In this document: positions 24,354-33,699 of the stretch, in pieces
Position numbering within the stretch: position 1 is the first letter of the stretch
Layout of the letters: each line of letters starts with the position of its first letter
Assembly: GCA_015680685.1 (NCBI GenBank)
Contig: MNCI01034058.1
Location: 654,679 to 718,678, forward strand
DNA: 64,000 bases
Source of the DNA: Gnetum montanum
Taxonomy: Eukaryota; Streptophyta; Gnetopsida; Gnetales; Gnetaceae
Direction: 5' to 3'
Program-made: the position numbers and the translations under genes
Notes under the pieces: model-generated
The model's input: the letters and a program-made list of their open reading frames with translations, nothing else
Database searches by the model: none
Told to the model about the DNA's origin: nothing

Positions 24354-24997
24354 TGTCGAAACCACAATACCGTCACTGACGGTGGAGCTATTGTAAAAGT
24401 GACACTTTTCTTCCCACCATCATAGTTAGGGTTAATGAGTCTATGATGCTTTTTCTTTGTTTTTTAGGGATGTCAATGACATTAGTGTTCTTAATTTGGG
24501 TCTTTTTCTTGTTTTGATTCAACAAGCAACCCTACCCTTAATATGGTTCTTCATCTATTATGGGTTTTCGTTTAACATAGAGCCTGTATTTCTCCACTCC
24601 TTTGCCATTTCAAAAATTTAACATCATAATGTTAACTTTTCTTTCCTCTATGGATCTTCTTGTATGCATGGTAGTTCTAAGTGGGAGATAGGAAAACCAA
24701 GAAACATACTTCATGTAAATTAATTAGTGGTCTTTGTCTTTGAATTTTGGAAATTCCAAAGTGTTAACAATGTGAACATGCCAACTCCCTCTCTATCGTT
24801 TAATTAAATTTTAGTATCAAAGTAAAAATAAATTTAAGTTGAGAAATGCATCATCATACCACATAATTTAAATCTCCTTTCTACACATTAATAAGTAATC
24901 TAAACTTGTATATTACCAACATGACCAACTCCAATAATTTTCTTTTCAAACTAAAGGCACATTCTACTATTGCTTCAAGAAATGGTATTATGTGACA
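24354..24997 (-). repeat. Element D 3' LTR fragment
   Basis: Aligns with 39902-40692. Relative to that copy it lacks 149 bases (40040-40188), with AATTTG at both edges of the gap. Its outer end is lost at the junction with element C. Confidence 0.85.
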
Positions 24998-25018
24998 AAA
25001 TTTCTCACCCCCTCCTCT
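24998..25018 (-). other. Element D polypurine tract
   Basis: The minus strand reads AGAGGAGGGGGTGAGAAATT next to the LTR start TGTCACATAA. Confidence 0.7.
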
Positions 25019-25171
25019 ATACATTAGCTAATAAAATAATTTTATTGTAAACATCTTGTTTTTACATAAAGTGTAGAAATCTCTTTTGAGGAAAACTTCT
25101 ATCAAACTTAAGGTTTAATGGAATAAAAACCTCATTCCTAATAAAACTTAGGAAACTATACAAACTTAATA

Positions 25172-25740
25172 TCATATAAAATTTTCTATAGGTGGGAAGA
25201 AAATAGTTAAAGTAACTCTTTTAGGAACTCTCATATCCTGAACCATTTCATATGTAATCTTACTAGTGATTAATGTTCTTCTTTCTTCTTCTTGCCTAGT
25301 TGAAGCCTCAACTTGGTCTTCACCCTTGTCTTCAAAAACTATCTTTGTCTCTTTTTGATCCAACTCTTTAATTGCTTAATTTTAAGGTTCTTCCCAACTA
25401 GTTGCTTCTATGTCTTGGGACACAAAAGCCTCTCCTCAAGAATCATCTCTATTAGACTCTCCTTGATTTTTAGCTTAGGTGGTGCATTCATGGAAGCTAC
25501 CCCAAACATTAGAATGTATAGAAAGTCCACTAGTGAGAAATATAAACCCATCAGAAAGCCAAAGTAAGAAATGGCTTTCACTAGATGCTCCATGGGTGGT
25601 TGCCTTATAATAGGTTCTCAAGACATGCTCTTGGTAACATCCAGTAACATATGGGATAAAAGGCCTTCTTATTGCCCTATCACCAAGAACCATCTTACTA
25701 CCTTACACTTAAACACTTTTCTTGCTTCTTCACCTTAAGC
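25172..25740 (-). pseudogene. Unidentified ORF fragments between integrase and LTR of element D
   Basis: Three overlapping minus-strand frames (25363-25172, 25593-25408, 25693-25475) look like pieces of one frameshifted gene. The middle one begins MEHLVKAISYF, has a strongly hydrophobic run over residues 8-31 that could span a membrane, and continues basic (PPKLKIKESLIEMILEER). The last is charged (EDQVEASTRQEEERR). No family recognised. The position after integrase is where Tat and Athila elements keep extra or env-like ORFs, so a retroelement origin is likely, but that is inference from place only. The surrounding 25741-26074 is AT-rich with nothing visible. Confidence 0.35.
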
Positions 25741-26074
25741 CTTGAATTGAGAAATGATGTATTTCTAAGCAATTCACATCTTCTTATATAGTGTAAAGTA
25801 AATTTGAAATTCCCACCAATACCACTAACCAACTTTTCCACGTAGCCAAAACTTATTTAATTTCCATCATCATACCATTGGCTAATTTAAATTCCACTAT
25901 TTGGTTGTTGAAATTAATTCACCACTATGTAGTTATCTAACCATCACTCCCACTTACAACTAATTATTACTTGAGATAACATAAATTTAATAATTAAATT
26001 AAAGCTTTAAATTAAATATTTTTTAAACTAGTACTCTAACATATACATGTTTTTATAATATTATATAGATTCAT

Positions 26075-26990
26075 CTAAGCATACATATAGGATATATATN
26101 NNNNNNNNNNNNNNNNNNNNNNNNNNNNNNNNNNNNNNNNNNNNNNNNNNNNNNNNNNNNNNNNNNNNNNNNNNNNNNNNNNNNNNNNNNNNNNNNNNNN
26201 NNNNNNNNNNNNNNNCATGAAACTTCTATTTTTATCTATTTTTTCACTATATTTTTGCACAAAATCTAAGGCCAAACTTGTAATCTTGTTTGTAATTCTT
26301 GCGGGAAAACAATGGATTGACTTATAAGCTAACATTCCAATAGCCTTATTAAGTCTAATACGATTAGTCCATAATGTAGATTGTAAGTAATCAATACAAT
26401 TTCCTAGATTTCCATCCATTGACTTCTTAATGTAGGGAACAAGCTTTTTATTTGTAGATTCAGCTAAGCCATTTCCTTGAGGATAATAATTTGAAGAAGA
26501 AAATAGAAAGATGGATTTTTCCATTGCCCACATTATAAACTCTTCAAATTGAAAAGCTAGTCCATTATTGGATACCAATACTTCAGGTAGACAAAAATGA
26601 CTCAGAATTTGATTTTCCAAGAACTTAATCACATCTGATGCTAAACTTTTTCTTAGAGCCCTTACTTCAGACCATTTGGTAAAATAATTGGTAGTTGTAA
26701 GAATAAACTTATGTTTTGCTCTTCTAGGATTAATTATGCAAATAAAATCTAAGCCCTATTATTAAAATGGTCTATCTAAAATTACTGATTTTAAGGGATC
26801 TCTAGCCTTTTTTATTTTTGATCCATGAATTTGACATTTGTAACATTTTCAAATTTTCAAACTAATGTCTTAATACATACTAGGCCAATAAAAATCATAG
26901 TGAAGTATATGTTGCATGGTGGACTTAGGAGATTCATAAAATAAATTAGAATGATTATGAAATTATTCTAAGATAGGAGTGACTTGATCA
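26075..26990 (-). pseudogene. Element D integrase core
   Basis: Minus-strand reading from about 26780 gives GLDFICIINPRRAKHKFILT with the first Asp, then NYFTKWSEVRALRKSLASDV. The open frame from 26632 continues with LPEVLVSNNGLAFQFEEF: the second catalytic Asp of the usual SDNG is Asn here. The Glu is retained in NYYPQGNGLAESTNKKLVPY. The C-terminal part runs into unsequenced bases 26100-26215, so the translated tail is unknown. Upstream (26800-27000) the HHCC region is only partly legible. Confidence 0.75.
26100..26215. other. Assembly gap (116 n)
   Basis: A run of n interrupts the element D integrase C-terminus. Its true length is unknown. Confidence 0.95.
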
Positions 26991-27389
26991 TTGCGAACAC
27001 ATTCCAATAGAACCCCTTTGAAATCCTTTCTGTATAAAATTCCATCTTTAACCATAAATTTATTTGCTCTTTTGAAGAAATCTATCTTCTAACTTATAGT
27101 TAAATTACTCAAAACCTTTCATGTATCAAGGAATTCCAGAATTTCATCATACCAATTTTCCTCATGAGTCTTAAGAGCACATACTTCATCTTCTCTAGCC
27201 ATTAACTCGGCTAATCCCATTCCTTTAATAGTTTTTCAGATTTCCAATGAAAACCTGAAACCTTGAAGCTTTTTGAGTCACTTCCCTTTTTCAATCCAAT
27301 TTCATTTTAGGCAAAGAATTGTTGATTGCAAGCCCAATTAGCATAATATGAACTAATGAGCATTCCAAATAATATTTGAAATGTTGAAG

Positions 27390-27660
27390 TGCTTTAACAA
27401 CTGCAAATGCCTATTTCTCTAAACTTGAATAATTTAGTTTTGAAACTTTCAAATGATATCCAAAAAATCTGATTAGTTTGTCTTGATCTTTATCTCCTTT
27501 GAGTTAAAATGGTAACAACTGAATTATTTGAAGCAAAAGCATATAACCAAAAGTCTTCTTTCAATTTTTGTTTTACCAAGAATGGAGCTTCTTGAATGGC
27601 TTTTTAAATTTCTGCTAAGGCTCTCTTTGATTCTCGTGTCTTTTCTACTAGGACATCCTT
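27390..27660 (-). pseudogene. Element D Ty3-type RNase H remnant
   Basis: The minus strand reads AIQEAPFLVKQKLKEDFWLY, then AFASNNSVVTILTQRR, which is the start of the RNase H domain that follows RT in Ty3 elements. The catalytic Asp of the usual ASD context appears as Asn (ASNN). The rest decays into stops before integrase. Its position downstream of RT is normal; it is a separate domain from the one at 28855-29265. Confidence 0.6.
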
Positions 27661-28690
27661 CTTTAGCATATGCATTATAGGTTAAGTAATTTTAGTGAAT
27701 CCAAGGATAAATTTCTTAACAAAATTTATCTTCCCAAAGAAAGATCTAAAAGACTTTTTACTTATAGGATGTTTGATATATTACACTGCTTAAATTTGAG
27801 AGTTATCTATAGCAATTCCTTCTTGATAGATTACATAGCCTAGATTTAACCCCAAAGATACTTTTGTTAAGATTTAATGAAATACCATACTCATGACATA
27901 TATCAAAAACTTGTTGAAGATGACCAATATGATCTTCCTTCCTTTTTGAAAAATAGTGATATCATCCAAATAAACCACAACAAACTCGCCTATTAAACCT
28001 TTAAAGGATAAATCCATTATTCTTTGAAAAGTAGCTCTAGCATTTAACAATCCAAATGTCATTCTTTGGTAAGCAAGAGTTCCCCACTTGGTGATAAATG
28101 TTCTTTTATATCTATCACCCTTATTTACCATGATCTTATTATAGCCCAAAAAACCATCTAAAAAAGAATATACTTGACAACCTAATACTTTGATCAACAT
28201 CTAATCAATTCTATAAAGTGGATATTTATCTTTTTCTAAGACTTCATTCAAATTTCTAAAATCTACACAAAGCCAAATATCACCATTCTTCTTCCCTACT
28301 GGTACAAGGTTAGCAAGCCATGTTGAATAACGAAATGGATATATGATTCGGGCTTGTAATAAATTCTTGATCTCAAATGATGGATTAAATTTCCTTTGTT
28401 TTTGTTTAACTATTTTACAACCAACTATCAAAGGAATCTTATGTGTCATCACCTCTGGTCGAAAAGTTTTAAGATCATCATAAGACCAAGAAAGATATTC
28501 CAAATTATTTTTTAGGAGTAATAATAAATTTTTCTTGCAAGCTAAATATTTTTTCTTTGTGACATTTAACATATTTGGTATATCAGTAGATTGAAGATTC
28601 ATTGCTTTATAATCTTGATTATTTGGATTTTGTATATCTTTTCTGGCAAGTAAATTTTTGCTAAATTCATGTTCATAATCAATCATTTTT
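27640..28690 (-). pseudogene. Element D reverse transcriptase
   Basis: The frame 28686-28201 holds the RT N-terminus (NNLEYLSWSYDDLKTFRPEV, IPLIVGCKIVKQKQRKFNP) and palm entry (WLANLVPVGKKNGDIWLCVD, FRNLNEVLEKDKYPLYRID). After a stop at about 28200 the next frame (28200-27874) continues YSFLDGFLGYNKI, TFITKWGTLAYQRMTFGLLN and the catalytic VVVYLDDITIF. The YLDD motif is intact. A single stop splits the two frames; downstream decay affects the thumb. Family role: RNA-to-cDNA copying. The domain immediately upstream is an archaeal-type RNase H, which is unusual. Confidence 0.85.
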
Positions 28691-28854
28691 TGAGAATGGA
28701 ATTTGTCTTAAACCTTGACATTGTTTCAAGTATGATTTGACCTTAAAATTCTTATTTATTTCTTAATAACCCAAGAAATTAATTATCATCTTTGAATACT
28801 TGTAAATGCTTTATGTTATCTGGTATTGATGGCTAATGTTCCTTCTCAACTATC

Positions 28855-29265
28855 ATGTCTTCGTAGCCTTCTATTCTTCTCATATCTAATGATGAAGCTA
28901 GTTTTGCTAAATCGTTTGCTATATAGTTATCCTTCCTACTTATATGTTCTATTTGGTAATGATGAAACTAATCCAAAATTTTGCAAACAAAATGTTTATA
29001 AGGTCACAAGAAGAAGCTTTTTACAACACAATTACCTTTTATCTATTCACAAACTAATCTTGAGTCTCCTTAATGGTGATTACCTTGATTCCTTTTTTCA
29101 ATGTTGTTTTAATTTCAATACTTAGAGCTTCATATTTGACCTTACTATTAGTACAAAGGAAAGATAGATGAATTTCTTTGAATATTTTTGAAAAATCATC
29201 TTTTACTAGGACTACTCTAGCTCTTGCACCTTTCAAATGACAAGGACCATTGAAGTATAGTTCCT
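28855..29265 (-). pseudogene. Archaeal-type RNase H-like domain upstream of RT in element D
   Basis: The minus strand from about 29265 reads NYTSMVLVI or, in the next frame, ELYFNGPCHLKGARARVVLV. The open frame 29236-29054 continues IHLSFLCTNSKVKYEALSIE and LKKGIKVITI. After stops it ends HISRKDNYIANDLAKLASSL near 28870. This matches the archaeal-type RNase H of Tat elements: the FDG, TNN-AEYEAL and HV-R-N-AD-LAKLASS motifs. Element F has the same domain at 50275-49905 in the normal place, between RNase H and integrase. Here it lies between protease and RT. The first catalytic Asp reads Asn (FNG), the Glu is kept, and AD reads ND. Confidence 0.7.
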
Positions 29266-29348
29266 ACTTGCTCTTATCTTGAGATCTCTCATTTTATAAG
29301 TTATAAACTTCTTGTAGTGTGAAAATTTTGGATTAAAAAATTCTTGAT

Positions 29349-29765
29349 TCAAATTTTTTTTTCTCCATTTGAAGTTATGTTTTCATTCATTAAAGCCTCA
29401 TTGTATATGTATATTTGATTCAGCTCTCCTTTCCAAGGTAGCCACATCTGAGAGTAATCTATTGATATGTAACCAGAGAAATTCTTACTCCAACTTTTAC
29501 TCAATAAGAGACTATGTGAATCTAGGATATTTGCTACTTGAATAGTCACTCTACTTTTGATATGGGGTTTAGAAGTGATTTTTAGTAGAACATTGGGTAG
29601 CTAACCCAAAATCTTTATTCTACTTTTGTCCACTTGAACAATCTTTTTATTAGATCATTCAAGAGTTAAACCAAGTTTTTTGCATATAGACAATGACATG
29701 ATAGTAGATGTAGCTCTAGAATCAACCAGACAATTAAATATATTTGTATTTTAACTTCATTGTCA
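29349..29765 (-). pseudogene. Element D retropepsin
   Basis: Near 29730 the minus strand reads NCLVDSRATSTIMSLSICKK, the protease active-site region. The usual DSG is DSR. The open frame 29549-29349 carries the C-terminal flap and linker (ILDSHSLLLSKSW, NFSGYISIDYSQMWLPWKG). The family cleaves the Gag-Pol polyprotein. The same SHTYGVLLSR-like arrangement occurs in element A. Broken by stops between the two parts. Confidence 0.75.
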
Positions 29766-30160
29766 ATAGAAAAGGAGGAGCTTCCTTATTAGAAGTACAC
29801 TCATAGCTAGTTTTTGTTGTGTTGTCAATGTTAGATACATAGCTTAATTCTAATTCTCCAACTCTTTTTTTACCTTTAATGAAATCTAAAGCTTTTCTTT
29901 GTTGATCTCCTATCTATAGTAATTAATATTTGCTAATACTAGCCCTAACATGTTTAAGATTTTTAATTAAATCATATTCTCCATCTCCATAAAAACCTAG
30001 TTTCTTCATCCATTTATTAAAAGATTGATTTTAAGTACTTTTCTCTACTTGATCTTCTTTATTTTTATTTTTCTTTCCGACTTGGTTCAACAACCTTTCT
30101 CTTAGTAGATGGATCAAAAATAACATTTGGAGGCTTGGAAGTAGTTAATATTTCTTTTAA

Positions 30161-31226
30161 TCATAGATTATATCCATTTTCATCATTGTTATTACATTTT
30201 CCATTTGATGATATATCTTCTTCAGAACTTGACAGAGATGAGGTGTCATTAGATCGATGAGGTGTCATTAGATCCATTGGAAGATTTACTTGCATGATGA
30301 ACACTAGATAGCTCATTATTTGATTCAATATCAAGGAAGTTAGACATAACAAGATCATTTTCATCCTCATCTTCTACTAACTTAGTTTCTTGATGTTTAT
30401 TTTTTCTATTTTTCTTTTCCTCCTTGATTTTAACTTTTTCCAAAGCTTTTTCTAGTTTCACTACCTTGTTGGACAAGTCTCTCATTAACTGTCCTTTTTC
30501 ATATTCTTTACTTTCATACTCTTACTTTGTTTTAATACGAGATTGTCTCGATAATGCTATAAATTGAGCAAAATCTTATGCAGGAATCATCATTTTCTCT
30601 TCTCTTTTTTTAGTTGAAATAATCTCTTCATTGTTTAGGCTTAGTTGTTTTTCTAATTGTATAGCTACACTAACGTAGTCATTCAATGTTAGCAAGTCTG
30701 GAGTTCTTCTTAACTAGATTGAAATATTGGGATTCATAGCCTTAAGATAAGTATATCTAAGCATTTTATTTGGTGGTCTATATGATCTTTGAAAGAGCCC
30801 ACAAATTCTTTGAAACTTGATGTTGAAGTCTCTTATTGACTCTTTAATTCCTTGCTTAGCTTGTACTAGCCCATAGTACAGTTGTTGTTGATTTAATTGA
30901 TTACCAAATTGAGCTAGGAAAAGACTTTTCATGTCATCCCAACTTGTGATATTGTTTCTTGGCAAGTTTGAATACCAAATTTGAGCCATATCTTTTAAAT
31001 TTTTCACAAACAACCTACATGCTTGATTTTGATGTTGAGTATTTGCATGAGCTAAAGCTAACTCAAATAAATGAATGTATTCTTTAAACAAGTAAGCTTT
31101 TCTAGGAATAAAAGGTTTAGAAATACATGTGTAAACTACCTTAGGAATATCATTGTAATTTTGAAATCCTAATGGTATAACTCTTTGCCAAGTATTTTCC
31201 ATCCTATTAGAATTTCCTTTGATCAT
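30161..31226 (-). pseudogene. Element D gag
   Basis: The 170-codon frame from 31226 starts MIKGNSNRMENTWQRVIPLG and contains a Retrotrans_gag capsid domain: YLFKEYIHLFELALAHAN, LFVKNLKDMAQIWYSNLP, ITSWDDMKSLFLAQFG. The region at 30485-30161 is a Lys/Glu-rich coiled coil (LEKALEKVKIKEEKKNRKN) followed by an acidic, Ser-rich tail. No CCHC knuckle is visible. The direct repeat GATGAGGTGTCATTAGATC, twice at about 30237-30274, shifts the frame between the two tail readings. Gag follows the primer-binding site by about 300 bases. Confidence 0.75.
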
Positions 31227-31532
31227 TGAACTCTTATACTTCTTTGGTTTTCTTATATAGACTAAAAAACCAAACAGAAGAGGTGATCTTCTTACCCTTC
31301 TGGTCTTTACTCCACTACTTGTTCCAAAATTAAAAACCCTTTTCTATTCTTCTTCTAATGAATAATTAGTCTTATAATCAAGAATTTCTTTAGAACCTTT
31401 GAAATCTTCCAAATATCAATTTTTTTGGCCATGACCTAAAAATAGTATCTAATTTCTTAAACCTTACTAGCAACAAAGAACTATTGGTATGCTAGGACTA
31501 TCAGGCTTATGAACTTCGAGGACACATTTTTA

Positions 31533-31551
31533 GCTTTCCTTCTAGCACCAA
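31533..31551 (-). other. Element D primer-binding site
   Basis: The minus strand reads TTGGTGCTAGAAGGAAAGC, six bases from the LTR end CCAACA. Elements E and F have related sites (TTGGCACTAGGAGAACC; TAGCGCTAGGAGGGCC), so all three primed from the same or a similar tRNA. Confidence 0.75.
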
Positions 31552-31557
31552 GAGAAT

Positions 31558-32122
31558 TGTTGGCAACCGTTTGGGACTAGACCACCAACGTTGGGTGGCC
31601 TCTGGGTCTTGTGACCTTAGAAAGTCACGAGATCAAAGGTGTTCTTTAAACAAGATTTAGGTTCTTGCTAGTCTCTGGCAACACTAAGGCCTAGATACCT
31701 CCAAATACATAGTAATTATGAAATGTACTAAATGTGAGTATGTGTTTGCTATTGCAAATGTTGAAATGATTGGATTATGTATGAAAGGATTTAGCTAACT
31801 TTGTCAAATACTGTGAGTTGTCAAAGATTCATGTTTTGTTCAATCACTTAGTCTATACGATCTCTATAGTACGCTACTTATAACAAATAAAATTTTACAA
31901 AAACATTTGAGCACAATTCTACCAATCTACTCCTAATTTTTCCTACAGAGAAAGTTCCACAAGGAAACTAGAAATAGAGTGAGATTCAATGGACTTAGAA
32001 AGAGAAAGAAAAGAAAGCAAATTTGTGTGAAATCTCAAATATTTAAGCAAGATAAATTGACATGAGGAGACACTTCGCATTAAAGTTATTCCAATTCAGT
32101 ATAACTACAAATTTTTCAAATC
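31558..32122 (-). repeat. Element D 5' LTR, first part
   Basis: Plus strand begins TGTTGGCAACCG at 31558 next to the primer-binding site and runs to the LINE poly(A) junction at 32122. The LTR resumes after the LINE near 38476. The combined LTR is about 2.8 kb. Confidence 0.65.
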
Positions 32123-32132
32123 TTTTTTTTTT
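32123..32132 (-). other. LINE poly(A) tail
   Basis: T10 (with minor interruption just before) on the plus strand at the end of the LINE 3' region, marking the target-primed reverse transcription start. Confidence 0.75.
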
Positions 32133-32434
32133 GAGAGAGAATGTTCGGGTTTGTATTACTGAAAGTTATGGTACACGAGTAAACAAGTACAATGGGGGGG
32201 ACATCAGTGATGGCCCACTGTGAGGGGGGGGNAAAATCACAAATTTCAAAGCTCAGAGGACTCCGAGCGAGCCACCGAACCTCAAAACCTCAAAAACCTC
32301 GGGGGCGAACAGTGAGAGCAAGAGGAGAGCAAGAGGAGGGGGGCGCACCCTTAACAACAAAGAGGGGGGGGCGCACCCCCAACAACCAAACAAAACAAAC
32401 AAGGGAGGGGGGGGAGTGGCAGGGGGGGCGGCCG

Positions 32435-33150
32435 TTATGGGCGAGTCGGTAGAAGGCGATAGGCACACCGAGGCCGTTCCAGCTCATGAAGCAGGTCCAG
32501 AGTGGTGCAATGCTCCTCGATGTCAATGAAGTTTGCAGCCTGCTGCATGCCCTGCATAGTGGCCTCTCTCCTTCTCCGATCGACCGATGAGTCCCCTGCA
32601 TCAGGGTGGAATCTTGCAGACGTGCGTCTGATGTGTCGTCTGAGCTCCCCGTAGGAGCTCTCACAACTAATGCCCAAAATGCTATATGGGCAACGCCCCC
32701 CTGAGCCACTGGAGGGCGCTGTGTTCATGTGCCCAGTCAAGTTGTCGTTGTCGTTGTTCCTCTTCCTCCTGCAGGTGCTCCTGCTCCTCCCAGGCCGCCT
32801 CCTCTTGGGCCTGACGAGCCGCCTCTTCCTGGCGCAGCTCCTCCCTGATTCGGTCCCAAAGCTCATCAATGAGCTAGGCCCGTGAGGTCTCCATCATGAG
32901 TGTGTGCTGCCGGTTCAGCTATTGTGCCTATTCATGAAGCTGGGCTTCGTGGTCGGCGCTCCACTGGGCCAGGGTCTCGGTCCACTTTGCCTCCGAAATC
33001 TGTCGCTCGGCCTCCCGAGCAGCAGCAACCGCCTATTGCAGTTCCGCCTCCCAATTTGGGGGGACACTGGGGGGTCGGGCGAGGGGGGGGTTTCGACGAG
33101 AGCAGCATCCCCAGGTGAGGTTCAAAGAGGTCTACCACTGTTGAGTGGCC
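32435..33150 (-). pseudogene. Coiled-coil and J-domain (DnaJ-like) reading frame in the LINE 3' region
   Basis: After the ORF2 zinc region the minus strand reads a Pro-rich start, then WEAELQ, AVAAAREAERQISEAKW and LIDELWDRIREELRQEEAAR, a long Glu/Gln/Arg coiled coil with Gln-to-TAG stops (about 33060-32700). One frame over, from 32692, it reads CPYSILGISCESSYGELRRH, then RRTSARFHPDAGDSS and ATMQGMQQAANFI. This matches a J-domain: the YSILG helix I start, the HPD loop at 32608-32600, and the QQxNxA-like helix III. The shift between the two lies at a run of six C (32696-32701), so one slip could have split a single gene. J-domains recruit Hsp70. The frame has the LINE sense orientation. It could be an extra LINE ORF or captured host sequence. 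Confidence 0.65.
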
Positions 33151-33699
33151 GGGGTAGGGGAAATCGGGGTGGCGGGGGGGGCATCAGCGAGGCGACCCCT
33201 AGTGGGGGCGGAAGATGGGCCAGGAGCCCCTTGCCCCCCGCCCACCGCCACAAAGCTAAAATTAACCCCAAGTGGTGACCTCGTCGTTTAAGGCAGAGGG
33301 TCTCAAGGAAGAACCGCGGTAGGTTAACTTGGGTGCCATCCTTCAAGCACCTCAAGAAAGTGAAATGCAACCCTTGGAGCTTGGACACATTGCCTGACTG
33401 GACCAAAAAAATGTTCCACCAAGGTAGCGGCACGAGCCCAGAGGCGCGAGAGAGAAGTCCGAGGGACCTGGCAGCTCTGCGTTCTTGGGGTTAGCCCGTC
33501 GAAAAAGGTCGCAGAGTTCTGGAGGCCACGGGAAGTTGGCAGGATGACAGCACCAGCAGCCGGGACCCCCAAATAGCTGGCCAGGGCGGCCTCCGTGAGC
33601 CTAATTGCACGGCCTCGAAAGTAAGCTTCATCACCGTGCTAGTTAGTAAAGAACGTGTTGTCAGGAAGGTCAGGGTCACTGACCAGCCTCTGCAGCAGG

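Noticed and set aside
25172-25740. Calling the D post-integrase fragments an env gene
   Set aside because: One hydrophobic run is visible, but there is no signal peptide, cleavage site or family match; left as unidentified.
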